The notes under the pieces: model-generated
Databases searched by the model: none
Told to the model about the DNA's origin: nothing
What the model saw: only the letters and a program-made list of their open reading frames with translations
Position numbers and translations under genes: made by a program
Part shown: one piece after another, positions 1 through 8,602 of the stretch
How positions within the stretch are numbered: position 1 is the stretch's first letter
Layout of the letters: each line of letters opens with the position of its first letter
Assembly: GCA_934476315.1 (NCBI GenBank)
Contig: CAKSNQ010000014.1
Location: 1 to 42,247, forward strand
Reading direction: 5' to 3'
DNA from: an uncultured Eubacteriales bacterium
Lineage (GTDB): Bacteria > Bacillota > Clostridia > Oscillospirales > CAG-272
Length of the DNA stretch: 42,247 bases

Positions 1-330
1 GCATCCAGCCTTGGAGTAGGGGGTGTGCGGGGGAGCAACCCCGACGTTTGAGGGGTTCTCCCCCCACATCCTGCATCATAGACCCAAACTAAAAGTAGAT
101 ACCAACCACAAACACAAAACACCTACAATCCTAAACAATTCAGCGCTTTCAACCGCTTTTTTCTTTTGAGACCGGAGGCACAAAAGAAAAAAGCTGCCAA
201 AAAAGAAAATGCCGCAAGGTTTCGCCGCCTGCGGGCGGCGACATGGGGCTTCGCCCCACGCCTGCCCGCTTGCGGGCGAACGCCTTTTGAAAAAGGCGGG
301 CGAAAACTTAAAAGAGGGACAGCGGAAACT
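1..330 (+). repeat. Dispersed intergenic repeat, copy A (left end cut by window)
   Basis: This gene-free stretch matches 8100-8455 over most of its length. Both share the GTAGGGGGTGTGCGGGGGAG start, the CCCCACATCCTGCAT block, the CCGCTTTTTTCTTTTGAGAC block, the AGGCACAAAAGAAAAAAGC block and the GGCGGGCGAAAACTTAAAA end. Short open frames inside it have no ribosome site or family resemblance and differ between copies, so I read it as non-coding. It ends just before the promoter of the next gene. Confidence 0.75.
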
Positions 331-416
331 TTGGAGAAAGACCGCGAAATTTTTGGAGGCGCGGCTTCATTCCCCAAGCTTTTCCCTAAAAAATTTTCCA
401 TGTCGCCCTCCGCCCC

Positions 417-445
417 TTTACATTTGTCGAAAAATAGTGTATAAT
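417..445 (+). promoter_or_regulatory. Sigma-A promoter for the 474-2811 pair
   Basis: TTTACA (417-422), a 17-base spacer and a perfect TATAAT (440-445). The expected transcript start is near 452, directly ahead of the AAAGGAGG ribosome site at 452-459. An in-frame ATG at 444 lies inside the -10 box and cannot be the start. Confidence 0.85.
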
Positions 446-473
446 GTCCCCAAAGGAGGCTTGGTATCGCTAT

Positions 474-2081
474 ATGAATTCTATGATCTATAACCCACAG
501 GAAGAATACGACGAAAAATTCAAAAGCCTTCACGCGGACAACACCGCAAAATTCCTCGACGAGCTGGTCTCACGCTCCGGCGTGAACATCGAGGAAAACC
601 GCAAAACAGTCAAGGAGTACGATGAGCTGGGCGAATTCTTAAAAAAACTGCGCAAAAAGCTCAATCTGTGGCGGTTTCTGCGCGTGCTCGCAATCATCAC
701 AATCATTCTCATCCCCCTGGTCATTCTGAAGATCACCCCCAAGATCAAAGCCATGCGGGAGGAGATCGCGCAAGCCGAAAAAAAGGCGGCAGAGTTGCTC
801 GCTCTGGCGCATGAGCAGATGGCGCCGCTGTGCGCGCTGTTCACCGACCGCGACGCGCTGACCATCATCGAATCCACCATCCCATCCCTCTCCTTCGCCT
901 CGTGCTTCACCGTCGATCAGGAGTCCGACATGACCGTCAACTATGACTTCGACGACCGCGACAACAACGAGCAGTCTGCCGTGGACGTGCTGGCGGGTCA
1001 GTACAACGAAAACCCGTTTTTGTTTGAAAACAAACGCATCCACCGCATGGGACAGGAGACCTACCACGGCTACAAGACCATCCACTGGACGGAGCACTAT
1101 CGCGGCAGTGACGGCAAAATGCACACCCGCACCCGCTCGCAGACGCTCCACGCAACGCTGGTCAAGCCCAAACCGTTCTACCGCACGCAGGTAGTCCTCT
1201 ACTATTGCGCGCAGGGCGGACCAGAGCTTTCGTTCACGCGCAACGCCACACACCTGGAGCGGATGAATGACAAGGAGATTGAGAAGTACATCAAGAAGGG
1301 CGAAAAGCGGCTCGACAAGCTGACCGACGACGCCATCCGCGACAACCGTGACTTCATGAGCATGTCCAACACGGATTTCGAGGTGCTGTTCGACGCGCTC
1401 GACCGCACCGACGAGGTGCAGTTCCGGACGCTCTTTACCCCGCTGGCGCAGACCAACATGGTCGATCTCATCCGCTCGGGAACCGGGTACGGGGATGATT
1501 TCGATTTCATCAAGCACAACCGGACGAACAAGATCATCACCGAGCACAGTCAGGGGCGCGCGATTCTGCTCTCCCCCGCCGACTACGTTTCCTACTCCTT
1601 CGACATCATCAAGGACAATTTCACCCGCAAGAACGCGGACTTTTTCAAGGCGGTGTATTTCGATTTCGCGCCGCTGTGGGCAATTCCCGTCTACCAGGAG
1701 CGCCCCGTCCATTCTCTCAAGCCCATTCCGGACTACGCGCAGAAATACTCCTGTGACGAATGTGAGGCGCTCGCCAACATGGTCAGCCCCGAGCAGGTCG
1801 TTCACCCGCAGACCAAGACGCCCGCGATTCTGAAATCGTCATTTGTCCGTTCCGCGGACGCCGCCGACGAGATCAACGTGACTGCCTACTCCTACGACAT
1901 TGAAAAGCGCATGGACCTCGTGGCGGTATTCGGTGGGGACGGACGCTACCACAACGTTCCCGTGGAGTGGGATGAATACCTCCCGCTCGAACAGAACAAG
2001 ACTTTCTTCGTCGCCACGGCGCAGGAGGCGGAGAGCCGCAATATTCTGGCACAGCGCCACAGCATCTGTATCTTCAATTAA
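474..2081 (+). CDS. Large membrane-anchored partner of LemA, function unknown
   Basis: A protein of about 535 aa with no signal peptide. It opens with a charged helical stretch, has one transmembrane segment at about residues 66-86 (rich in I, L and V), then a short coiled coil and a long soluble region. I chose ATG 474 because ATG 444 overlaps the -10 box and AAAGGAGG lies at 452-459; the spacing of 14 is rather long, and ATG 483 is the alternative. It is followed after 61 bp by a LemA gene on the same strand, with only one promoter visible, so the two probably form an operon. I believe it resembles the large proteins found beside LemA in other Bacillota and mycoplasmas (MAG1210/MPN338-type), but that is memory of the family and not a search result. 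No catalytic motif was recognised. Confidence 0.75.
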   Translation: MNSMIYNPQEEYDEKFKSLHADNTAKFLDELVSRSGVNIEENRKTVKEYDELGEFLKKLRKKLNLWRFLRVLAIITIILIPLVILKITPKIKAMREEIAQAEKKAAELLALAHEQMAPLCALFTDRDALTIIESTIPSLSFASCFTVDQESDMTVNYDFDDRDNNEQSAVDVLAGQYNENPFLFENKRIHRMGQETYHGYKTIHWTEHYRGSDGKMHTRTRSQTLHATLVKPKPFYRTQVVLYYCAQGGPELSFTRNATHLERMNDKEIEKYIKKGEKRLDKLTDDAIRDNRDFMSMSNTDFEVLFDALDRTDEVQFRTLFTPLAQTNMVDLIRSGTGYGDDFDFIKHNRTNKIITEHSQGRAILLSPADYVSYSFDIIKDNFTRKNADFFKAVYFDFAPLWAIPVYQERPVHSLKPIPDYAQKYSCDECEALANMVSPEQVVHPQTKTPAILKSSFVRSADAADEINVTAYSYDIEKRMDLVAVFGGDGRYHNVPVEWDEYLPLEQNKTFFVATAQEAESRNILAQRHSICIFN

Positions 2082-2142
2082 GGCACCGCCGGAACTGTGC
2101 GGGAACACCTTAACGAAAATTTTTACATAAGGGAGAAAAAAC

Positions 2143-2811
2143 ATGGCAAATCAGTTGGACGAACTCAACCCCGAGATCCGCGAAGAGGGTCTTGACACCA
2201 ATGTCATCGTCAAAAAAATTCCCGCCGAGGTGGGAGTCGGCTCGAAGATCTTTGAGATTCTTCTCTGGGTCTGCGGGATCATCCCCGGTGTGATCTTCCT
2301 GTTCATGAAGATCAACGCGCAGAAGCACTTTGACCAGCTCCAGCAGAAGATTCAGAGAAACGCCTCGCAGATCGACAACTATCTGGAGCAGCGCGTAATG
2401 GTTCTTCAGAACTGCGCACGCCTTCTCGACAAGGCGATCGACCTGGACAAGAGCACGTTCGAAAATATCGCAAAATACCGTTCGGGCAACGTCGGCGACT
2501 CCGATGCCGCGCGTAACGAGCTGGGCGGACAGGTAGATACGCTCTCCCGGAACATCAACGTCGCCGTCGAGCACTACCCCGACCTCGCCGCGCACAAGGA
2601 AATCATGGACGCGATGCAGCAGAACATGTACCTGCAACGGGAGATCACCGCGGCAAGAGAGCTGTACAACGACACGATCAACGAGTGGAACAAGGACATT
2701 TTCGCTTGGCCCACCAAGAAGATCGTCGCCGCCAAGAACGGCTACACCACGCGGATTCCGTTCGCCGCGTCGCAGGAGATCAAGGAAAAGGCAAAGGGCG
2801 TTTTCTTCTGA
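2143..2811 (+). CDS. lemA: LemA family membrane protein
   Basis: A 222-aa protein. An N-terminal hydrophobic segment at about residues 36-57 is followed by the long helical bundle typical of LemA. The family signature lies near the C-terminus: a YPDLAAHKEIMDAM segment, then REITAARELYNDTINEWN and a short tail in the place where LemA proteins read FP...A...GF. The ribosome site GGGAGAAAAAAC directly precedes ATG 2143. Family members are small membrane-anchored helical proteins whose biochemical role is poorly known. The position behind the large membrane protein suggests that the two act as a complex. A strong hairpin at 2836-2871 probably ends the transcript. Confidence 0.88.
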   Translation: MANQLDELNPEIREEGLDTNVIVKKIPAEVGVGSKIFEILLWVCGIIPGVIFLFMKINAQKHFDQLQQKIQRNASQIDNYLEQRVMVLQNCARLLDKAIDLDKSTFENIAKYRSGNVGDSDAARNELGGQVDTLSRNINVAVEHYPDLAAHKEIMDAMQQNMYLQREITAARELYNDTINEWNKDIFAWPTKKIVAAKNGYTTRIPFAASQEIKEKAKGVFF

Positions 2812-2835
2812 TCTGTACACAGAAAAAAGCACAAA

Positions 2836-2871
2836 GGGGCTGGCAAAGAACATGAGTTCTTTGCCAGCCCC
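2836..2871. terminator. Perfect 16-bp hairpin after lemA
   Basis: GGGGCTGGCAAAGAAC at 2836-2851 pairs perfectly with 2856-2871 around an ATGA loop. There is no clean T-run on the plus side (TCAAAAAAT follows). On the minus strand the stem is followed by TTTGTGCTTTTTT, so it may serve the minus-strand hydrolase gene as well. Confidence 0.7.
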
Positions 2872-2901
2872 TCAAAAAATATCGGTCGGGATTCGGCAGT
2901 C

Positions 2902-2936
2902 AGGGGCGCAAAAACTCAATGAGTTTTTGCGCCCCT
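2902..2936. terminator. Second hairpin between lemA and the hydrolase gene
   Basis: AGGGGCGCAAAAACTC at 2902-2917 pairs perfectly with 2921-2936 around an AAT loop. The plus side reads on into TTGATTTCAT. Together with the neighbouring hairpin it separates two convergent transcripts. Confidence 0.65.
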
Positions 2937-2996
2937 TTGATTTCATATCCCGAAAATCCTCCCGCGCCGCGCGTGGGGAATTTTGATTACCCGGAA

Positions 2997-5606
2997 TCAG
3001 ACGCCCGCCGCCTCCACGCGCAGGACCGTGCGGTCCGCCGTCGGAGTCACACGCACCGTCACGTCCGCCGCGTCGGTAAAGCGCAACGCCCACGTGCCGG
3101 GCACCATCGGGGTGGCGGTGACGTTCTCCGTCTCCGGCGTCAGCGGCGGGAGATTTTCCGGCAGGCACAGAAGCACGCAAGGTGCGGGCGCGTCCGTCCG
3201 CAGTCGGAACGAAAACGCGTCGCCCTCCTGCCGTCGGTCCGTAATCACGGCGCGGAAGCCTCCGGTCACGGTAAACGGGCGGAAATACGCCTCAAACCAC
3301 ATGAGGAGCACGGGGGTGGAGAGTCCCGAGAACTGATGGAAACCGACTCCCCGCCCGTTTTGAATCAGGAAGCACTCGTAGCAGTTGTAGGTCAGCGAGA
3401 CCTCCCGCTCCCAGACCTCCAGTCCCGTGCGCGCGATGTCCCAAGCCAGCCCGCACTCGCCGTGATCCAGCAGCGCCTTCCAGAGAATCCACTGGTGCGG
3501 CATCCAGATGGCGCCGTTCCAGTACCCCTCGCGGCTGTAATATGGCGCACGGACGTCCACGACGCTGACGCCGTACGGGGTCATCATGCCCGCCCGGACG
3601 TTGTCGAGAAGCCGCGCCGCCCGCTCGTCGGGGCAGACGCCGGCAACGTAGGGGTACACGCCGTCCATGCCCATGTCGGCGTTGACGCCGCCGTCGTACA
3701 GGATGCCGACCGAGCCGTCCTCGCCTCGCCGGACGTAGCCGTAGTATCCACTCGGCTCGTCCCACGCCCGGGTGTTGAGCGCGTGGTCGATCGCTTCAAT
3801 ATCCGCGTCATATTCCACCGTCGGCTCGCCGAGCAGTCGGGCAAAGCCGCGCAGAATCCGGGCGCACAGCGCCGTCATCGCCGTATTCACGACCGGACTG
3901 ACGCAATCCTCCAGGTGATTTTTGTGCACGAGCACCTGCGTCGGGTAATCGTCCCAGCCGCCCGAATTGTAGAACACATCCCACAGGTTGAAAATGCCGA
4001 CGCCCTGTGCGCGCGGTCCCGTCCGCCGATCGGCGATGAAGCGGTACTGCCGCCGGGCGCGGGGATAGAACTCCCGCAAAAACGCCATATCTCCCCCGCG
4101 GGAAAAGATTTCCGCCATCAGAAGAATCTGCGTCGGAAGCGGCGTGCCGTGCTGGATATACGGTCCGTCCGGATAGGCGTCCGCGGGCGGGAGATAGGTA
4201 TTCAGGCAGTCCGTGGCGCGCGCGAGACTTTTCGTTGCCAGCCCCATGCCGATGAAACCGGAATCCCAGGTGTACAGGCTGTCCCACTGCCGCCCGGGGG
4301 TGTTGTGGCGGATGTACGCGCGGTTGCAGTAAATGGGGTAGACCACGTTGGTCAGCGTAATCGCGCCGATGACCGTCTGCGAGACGCGGTAACGCTCTCC
4401 GGCAGGGTTGCAGACCGGGTCGGCAGGGGTGGGGTCGGCGGCGACGTTCTCATGCGCGTCGGGCGCGTCGTACGGGGTGAGCGCCGTGACCGTAATCTCC
4501 AGCGTCTGCTCGCTCATCGCGTCCAAAAAGATGGGACGCAGGAAAAAGTCCACATTCTTGCGCTCCCGGCGATCGCCGAAGACGCGCTGTACGTGGCTGT
4601 GGATGCTCGATTCCAGAACCACTCCGGGGTCCTCGGAATAAATTTCGCGCAGAATCATAGTCGCGCCGCTCGTCCGCACGCGGTAGCCGTAACGTCCGAA
4701 CCACAGCTGTGCCCCGCCCTCACACGGCGTGACCGTCGGGGAAAATCCGTCAAACGCCGGCTCAAAGGACGCGGCGCGCACCGCCTCCTCCCCTCCGAGG
4801 ACAAAGCCGTCGATGTCCGCCTTGCCTGCCCGCCATTCCACCCGGAGCGTCTGCGCCGCCTTAGCCGTTCCCGTCGGGAGAGTGACGACCTCATAGCGCA
4901 CGCCGTCCGACGGCGGCAGGGAGACCGGAAGCGAGGTGTCCCCCACGGTCAGCAAAAGCTCCGCCGCCGCGTCTCCGGAATTGCGGTAGCGGATTCCGAC
5001 AGCGTCGGTCGCGGTCGGCGCGAAGCGATAACATACCCGGTGTCCTTCGCGGCAGAAAAACTCGTGCGACAAAAACCCACCGCCGACAAAGCCGTCCCCG
5101 CGACGCTCCCCACGGCGCAGTCCGTCCGCGGGAATGTTGCCGCCGCAGACCGCCTCGGCGTGATCTACCGCATCGATGTAGCGGCAGCCCTCGCCCACGT
5201 GCGCCGCAAGCGGAATGCTCTCCCGGTGCTCAAACGAGCAGGCGTGGATGCTCATGAGCGCGTTGAGCGAAAGCGTCTGCGGCTGGTCGGTGCGGTTGCG
5301 GCAGTGACACAGAATGTGCATGTCCGCGCCGTCGGAGCGAAATTCCGCGTCGATATAGACCTGATCCCGCCATTCCAGCTCGTACCGATAGCAGAAGTAG
5401 GAGAGATCGACCGACGCGTGCATGGCCTTGGCACCGCAGTCGGCAACATCCCGCGGAATCATCAGCGAGCGCTGATAAAAGCCGGGAAACAAGTTGACGT
5501 CAAAGCGCAATCCCAGTGCCGGGTCGGTCACATGGGACGCGCCGAGGTAGCGCTTGTTGTACGGTCCCCAGGCGGGAAGCCGCAGGTCCTGCGGGCAAAA
5601 TCTCAT
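2997..5606 (-). CDS. Glycoside hydrolase, (alpha/alpha)6 barrel, MGH1/GH63-like
   Basis: An 869-aa protein without a signal peptide, so probably cytoplasmic. Residues 1 to about 400 look like a beta-sandwich domain. Residues about 420-790 carry motifs of the (alpha/alpha)6 hydrolases: TWDSGFIGMGL (Asp448), LWDVFYNSGGWDDYP (about 540-555), YWNGAIWMPHQWILW, and YNCYECFLIQNGRGVGFHQF (Glu744). In GH63-like enzymes an Asp in a WDS motif and a late Glu are the catalytic pair, so Asp448 and Glu744 are the candidates by inference. A further beta-rich tail follows. GGAGG (5622-5618) lies 11 bases before ATG 5606, and a promoter lies at 5669-5641. It stands alone as a single gene. The substrate is unknown; an alpha-linked oligosaccharide is a guess from the fold. 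Confidence 0.82.
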   Translation of the reverse strand: MRFCPQDLRLPAWGPYNKRYLGASHVTDPALGLRFDVNLFPGFYQRSLMIPRDVADCGAKAMHASVDLSYFCYRYELEWRDQVYIDAEFRSDGADMHILCHCRNRTDQPQTLSLNALMSIHACSFEHRESIPLAAHVGEGCRYIDAVDHAEAVCGGNIPADGLRRGERRGDGFVGGGFLSHEFFCREGHRVCYRFAPTATDAVGIRYRNSGDAAAELLLTVGDTSLPVSLPPSDGVRYEVVTLPTGTAKAAQTLRVEWRAGKADIDGFVLGGEEAVRAASFEPAFDGFSPTVTPCEGGAQLWFGRYGYRVRTSGATMILREIYSEDPGVVLESSIHSHVQRVFGDRRERKNVDFFLRPIFLDAMSEQTLEITVTALTPYDAPDAHENVAADPTPADPVCNPAGERYRVSQTVIGAITLTNVVYPIYCNRAYIRHNTPGRQWDSLYTWDSGFIGMGLATKSLARATDCLNTYLPPADAYPDGPYIQHGTPLPTQILLMAEIFSRGGDMAFLREFYPRARRQYRFIADRRTGPRAQGVGIFNLWDVFYNSGGWDDYPTQVLVHKNHLEDCVSPVVNTAMTALCARILRGFARLLGEPTVEYDADIEAIDHALNTRAWDEPSGYYGYVRRGEDGSVGILYDGGVNADMGMDGVYPYVAGVCPDERAARLLDNVRAGMMTPYGVSVVDVRAPYYSREGYWNGAIWMPHQWILWKALLDHGECGLAWDIARTGLEVWEREVSLTYNCYECFLIQNGRGVGFHQFSGLSTPVLLMWFEAYFRPFTVTGGFRAVITDRRQEGDAFSFRLRTDAPAPCVLLCLPENLPPLTPETENVTATPMVPGTWALRFTDAADVTVRVTPTADRTVLRVEAAGV

Positions 5607-5640
5607 GGCGCATTGTGCCTCCGCTTTTCATGTTTTTTCC

Positions 5641-5669
5641 ATTGTAACACAATCCGCCCCTCCCGTCAA
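5641..5669 (-). promoter_or_regulatory. Sigma-A promoter for the glycoside hydrolase gene
   Basis: Read on the minus strand: TTGACG (5669-5664), a 17-base spacer and TACAAT (5646-5641). It sits 35 bases upstream of the minus-strand ATG. Confidence 0.8.
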
Positions 5670-5734
5670 GTGGATTTCGCGCCGCGCCACATAAAAACAG
5701 CACCCCGCGCATACCATAACGTGAGGTGATTTCT

Positions 5735-6484
5735 TTGATTTTTGCACACAAACGTCCCCCCGCCGGGTCCGCGCGGACTCCTCGGTGCAAGCGTCTGGTT
5801 TCCGCCATCCTGCTCGTCGTCCTGACGCTTTCCGGCGTGCTGAATCTGTTGCTTCTCAGCGCCTGTGCCCCACCCCGCCGGACGTCGGCACTCACTCTCC
5901 TGGAAGCCATGGTCGCCGCCGACGCCGACCACCCCGCCGGGGACGTCTACCTGACCCCCGGTGCCGCGTCCCATGCCCCGGTCTCCGGGGCGGCGGACAG
6001 CTCCGACGCCCAAGGCGGCACGACCGTCCGCACGGCACCCCCCGCGCTTTTGCGGGCGGCGTTCGGCAGGAGCGACACAGAGACTGACGCCATCCCGTGG
6101 GAGCTGGCGCTTGTCGAGGACGGCGCCATGCGGTTTTCGACCGCCGCCTCGCCCGCGGAGTGGATCGTCCTGCGCTGTGCCAACCGCTCGGACACGGCGG
6201 CGGTTGCCGATATGCTCCTGCGCCGTCTGAGTCTTCTGCGCCGTTCGTGGAACGGAAATGCGGCGGGAGAGCAACCGGGGGCGGGAGTGAACTTCGCTCC
6301 GACACCGCCATCGGGCGCATCAAAATCGTCGGACGCAGCGTTGACCTCGGGCACGACGCTGACATCGGACACGATGTCGGTCGTCGATCGCGGGCAGGTG
6401 GTTGTCCTCGGGCGCTACGTTCTGCTCATCCTGTGCGACGAGCCCGAAGCCTGTCTGCGCGCCGCCCGCCGTGCGCTCTCATAA
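5735..6484 (+). CDS. Secreted lipoprotein, possibly DUF4358-like
   Basis: About 249 aa. A basic N-terminus and hydrophobic stretch lead to a lipobox LSAC, so the mature protein should be lipid-anchored outside the membrane. I chose TTG 5735 because GAGGTGAT at 5723-5730 is a near-perfect ribosome site for it; the GTG at 5726 lies inside that site. The body has two parts, an N-terminal region with PWELALVEDGAMRFS and EWIVLRCANRSDTAAVADML, and a C-terminal RGQVVVLGRYVLLILCDEP, joined by a low-complexity Ser/Thr/Ala linker. That arrangement resembles DUF4358 lipoproteins of Clostridia, but I cannot confirm it. No promoter was clear. It runs convergently towards spoVAC. Confidence 0.68.
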   Translation: MIFAHKRPPAGSARTPRCKRLVSAILLVVLTLSGVLNLLLLSACAPPRRTSALTLLEAMVAADADHPAGDVYLTPGAASHAPVSGAADSSDAQGGTTVRTAPPALLRAAFGRSDTETDAIPWELALVEDGAMRFSTAASPAEWIVLRCANRSDTAAVADMLLRRLSLLRRSWNGNAAGEQPGAGVNFAPTPPSGASKSSDAALTSGTTLTSDTMSVVDRGQVVVLGRYVLLILCDEPEACLRAARRALS

Positions 6485-6541
6485 AAGGCATCCCGCCGCG
6501 CAATCCGGAGCAGTTCGCCCCATTCGGAGGCTTCAACGCAC

Positions 6542-6988
6542 TCAGAACAGCCGGAGGATAAACCAAATGACACCCCAGACAGCGCCCGCCAGCGTGCCGT
6601 AAAGCAGGACCGGACCTGCCACCGTGAAAATTTTCGCTCCGACGCCGAGCACCAGTCCCTCCGCGCGGCTGTCGATCGCCGGTGAGACCACCGCGTTGGC
6701 AAAGCCCGTAATCGGCACCAGCGTCCCCGCCCCGGCAAAACGCGCGATGTCGTCGAAGCACCCGATGCCCGTCAGCAGTGCCGCAACGAACACCAGCGTC
6801 ACCGAGGTCAGCGTCCCCGCGTCCTCCTTCGGCATGTGCGCCACCGACGTGTACAGCGACGTCAGCCCCTGCGCCAGCGTGCAGATCAGCCCGCCGACGA
6901 GAAAGGCGTGCAGGCAATTCCCGACCACGGGCGAGCGCGGTGAGCGCGCGTCCACGTACCGCCGATACGTTTTTTTGTCCATATCCAT
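6542..6988 (-). CDS. spoVAC: Stage V sporulation protein AC (SpoVAC)
   Basis: A 148-aa integral membrane protein. Motifs of the SpoVAC family are plain: NCLHAFLVGGLICTLAQGL, ALLTGIGCFDDIARFAGAGT, VPITGFANAVVSPAIDS and EGLVLGVGAKIFTVAGPVLL. In Bacillus and Clostridium, SpoVA proteins form the inner-membrane channel that moves dipicolinic acid into the forespore and out at germination. AGGAGG (7003-6998) lies nine bases before ATG 6988; an upstream in-frame ATG at 7018 overlaps the promoter. A forespore-type promoter precedes it. It is odd that spoVAD and spoVAE are not beside it: the next gene is a convergent lipoprotein. It may be an extra copy, or the operon may be split. Confidence 0.93.
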   Translation of the reverse strand: MDMDKKTYRRYVDARSPRSPVVGNCLHAFLVGGLICTLAQGLTSLYTSVAHMPKEDAGTLTSVTLVFVAALLTGIGCFDDIARFAGAGTLVPITGFANAVVSPAIDSRAEGLVLGVGAKIFTVAGPVLLYGTLAGAVWGVIWFILRLF

Positions 6989-7017
6989 GTTGTTTTCCCT
7001 CCTTTTCTTTTCGCTCA

Positions 7018-7046
7018 TAGTATGTCGCACGGCGACTTTTTCATAC
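7018..7046 (-). promoter_or_regulatory. Sigma-G/F-type forespore promoter for spoVAC
   Basis: On the minus strand GTATG (7046-7042), a 17-base spacer and CATACTA (7024-7018) match the known sigma-G pattern (gHATR, 17-18, CATnnTA). The expected start near 7010 leaves a short leader with AGGAGG. Confidence 0.75.
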
Positions 7047-7052
7047 AGATAC

Positions 7053-7081
7053 TTGACAGCCCCGCCCGGGCATTGTATAAT
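7053..7081 (+). promoter_or_regulatory. Perfect-consensus sigma-A promoter
   Basis: TTGACA (7053-7058), exactly 17 bases, TATAAT (7076-7081). It drives the coiled-coil gene at 7119 and is back to back with the spoVAC promoter. Confidence 0.92.
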
Positions 7082-7118
7082 GATAATGCATAATTGCCGC
7101 GAGCAAAGGAGGATTGTC

Positions 7119-7514
7119 ATGAGCACATCCACATGGGAAGATATCAAGCAAAGCGCCAACGCGCTGGCGCGTCAGATCGGCAAGAAGACGGAGGAGTTGA
7201 CCGACCTCGCCGCCCTGCGCATCAAGCTCTCCGCCCGTCAGAGCGACCTGGAGGAGGCGTACACGGCGCTCGGCAAGTGCGCCTACGAGGAGCTGTACAG
7301 CCGCCCGGCGGAAGCCCCGTCGCAGGACAAGGCAGAGGCGGACGCCGCGGCAACCGACGCCGCGCAAAATGCTTCGTCCGCGGATACCGACGAGGCGCAG
7401 AAGGACGCGCCCGGCACCATCCGCGAGGCGGCGGATCGCGTCACCGCGCTTTTGAACGAGATCGCACAGCTCAAGCAGACATTGGAAGAAAAAAAGCAGA
7501 AAGGCAACGCGTGA
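7119..7514 (+). CDS. Small coiled-coil cytoplasmic protein, function unknown
   Basis: A 131-aa, highly charged protein without a signal peptide or membrane segment. An N-terminal helix (SANALARQIGKKTEEL) leads to heptad-like helices (LRIKLSARQSDLEEAYTALG), then an Ala/Asp-rich linker at about residues 68-98 and a C-terminal coiled coil rich in Glu and Lys. Short proteins of this plan are common in Clostridia but carry no known function. AAAGGAGG lies just before ATG 7119. With a consensus promoter and its own strong terminator, it is a monocistronic and probably well-expressed gene. Confidence 0.8.
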   Translation: MSTSTWEDIKQSANALARQIGKKTEELTDLAALRIKLSARQSDLEEAYTALGKCAYEELYSRPAEAPSQDKAEADAAATDAAQNASSADTDEAQKDAPGTIREAADRVTALLNEIAQLKQTLEEKKQKGNA

Positions 7515-7522
7515 GACGTTCC

Positions 7523-7559
7523 AAAAAGCAAACCGCTCCGGGGGAGCGGTTTGCTTTTT
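7523..7559 (+). terminator. Intrinsic terminator
   Basis: AGCAAACCGCTCC (7527-7539) pairs with GGAGCGGTTTGCT (7543-7555) around a GGG loop and is followed by TTTTG. The flanking A- and T-runs also pair. It lies directly after the coiled-coil gene. Confidence 0.92.
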
Positions 7560-7689
7560 GCTATGTCTCTCGCGGCTCGGCGTTTCCCGCGCCCGGCTTT
7601 CTATACCGCGGCAAGCCCGGGAGGGGCATGGGGTCCGTCTGCGGCTACGCACGCAGACCCACGCGGCACTCCGTGCGCCGCCCTCCCAG

Positions 7690-7830
7690 CGCTGACGCGC
7701 CGCGTTGTTGCGGCGCGACGCGCATCCAGCCGGGGAATGAGGGGCGTGGGAAGAACAACCGGCGGCGACTGAGCCGGTTTTCTCCCCGCATCCTGTATCG
7801 GAGATTCCAACTAAAGGTACATACCAACAG
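7690..7830 (+). repeat. Dispersed repeat, partial diverged copy B
   Basis: It shares GCGCCGCGTTGTTGCGGCGC (a 7-bp-stem hairpin) with 8107-8126, and then a diverged version of the CATCCAGCC / CCCCGCATCCTG / AACTAAAGGTACATACCAACA track seen in copies A and C. The rest of 7560-8040 holds no gene I can support. Confidence 0.6.
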
Positions 7831-7986
7831 CAAACGAAACAAATCTAACTTCTCCGCACAGCAAAAACAACATTCTTTTAGCTGTCTTTGCGGGGAGAGG
7901 ACCATCTCAAACGCCGAAGTTCCTCTTCCCGCTTCCCCATACTCCTTGGCTGTGCGCCGAGATTTCTTTTCAGAGCTGTCTTAAAA

Positions 7987-8017
7987 GGGGTTGGAAACTC
8001 TCAGAGTTTCCAACCCC
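7987..8017. terminator. Perfect 14-bp hairpin in a gene-free stretch
   Basis: GGGGTTGGAAACTC (7987-8000) pairs with 8004-8017 around a TCA loop. It has the same design as the two hairpins near 2.85 kb but no recognisable gene in front of it on either strand. Confidence 0.55.
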
Positions 8018-8099
8018 CATCTTCCTACATCTTAGCAAATTTTGTGGGAGGGGTCTGGGGAGGGGTCATCGGCGCGTCCCCGCGCCTCCCTCCCCAATG

Positions 8100-8455
8100 C
8101 GCCAAAGCGCCGCGTTGTTGCGGCGCGACGCACATCGAAGCCACGGAGTAGGGGGTGTGCGGGGGAGCAACCCCGACGTTTGAGGGGTTCTCCCCCCACA
8201 TCCTGCATGTGAGCCCTCCAACTCAAAGTAGACACCAACCGCAAGCACAAAATACCTGCTATCCTATGTAACTTCAGCGCTGTTAGCCGCTTTTTTCTTT
8301 TGAGACCAGAGGCACAAAAGAAAAAAGCTATCAAAAAAGAAAATGCCGTAGGGGATTTCGCCGCCTGCGGGCGGCGATCAGCGCACCGCGGCGCTGAACC
8401 CGCGCCGCCTTTTAAAAAAGGCGGGCGAAAACTTAAAAAGGGGACAGCCAAACCC
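8100..8455 (+). repeat. Dispersed intergenic repeat, copy C (fullest copy)
   Basis: This matches copy A (1-330) with the same blocks in the same order, preceded by the GCGCCGC...GCGGCGC hairpin. Variable segments lie between well-kept blocks, for example after GCCGCCTGCGGGCGGCGA. It fills most of the gap between the coiled-coil gene and the dCMP deaminase gene. Confidence 0.75.
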
Positions 8456-8528
8456 TTCAGAAATCCAATGCCAAACGGCTATCCCCTCCCCAAAAGTGCC
8501 CCGCATCCTCCCCCCCCACAAAAAACTC

Positions 8529-8557
8529 TTGATTTTCGACAGATTTTATAATATAAT
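8529..8557 (+). promoter_or_regulatory. Sigma-A promoter for the deaminase operon
   Basis: TTGATT (8529-8534), a 17-base spacer and TATAAT (8552-8557). A second TATAAT overlaps at 8560-8565 with no good -35 box. Confidence 0.8.
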
Positions 8558-8602
8558 GGTATAATAATACCGCGGGCGCCGCCCGCCCAAGGAGGAGAAG
8601 CC

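Noticed and set aside
444..473. ATG 444 as the start of the LemA-partner protein
   Set aside because: It lies within the TATAAT box of a near-consensus promoter and upstream of the ribosome site.
2919..5729. A plus-strand open frame of about 936 codons opposite the glycoside hydrolase
   Set aside because: It mirrors the minus-strand hydrolase, is Arg/Ala/Val/His-rich with no motif or ribosome site, and is an effect of high GC.
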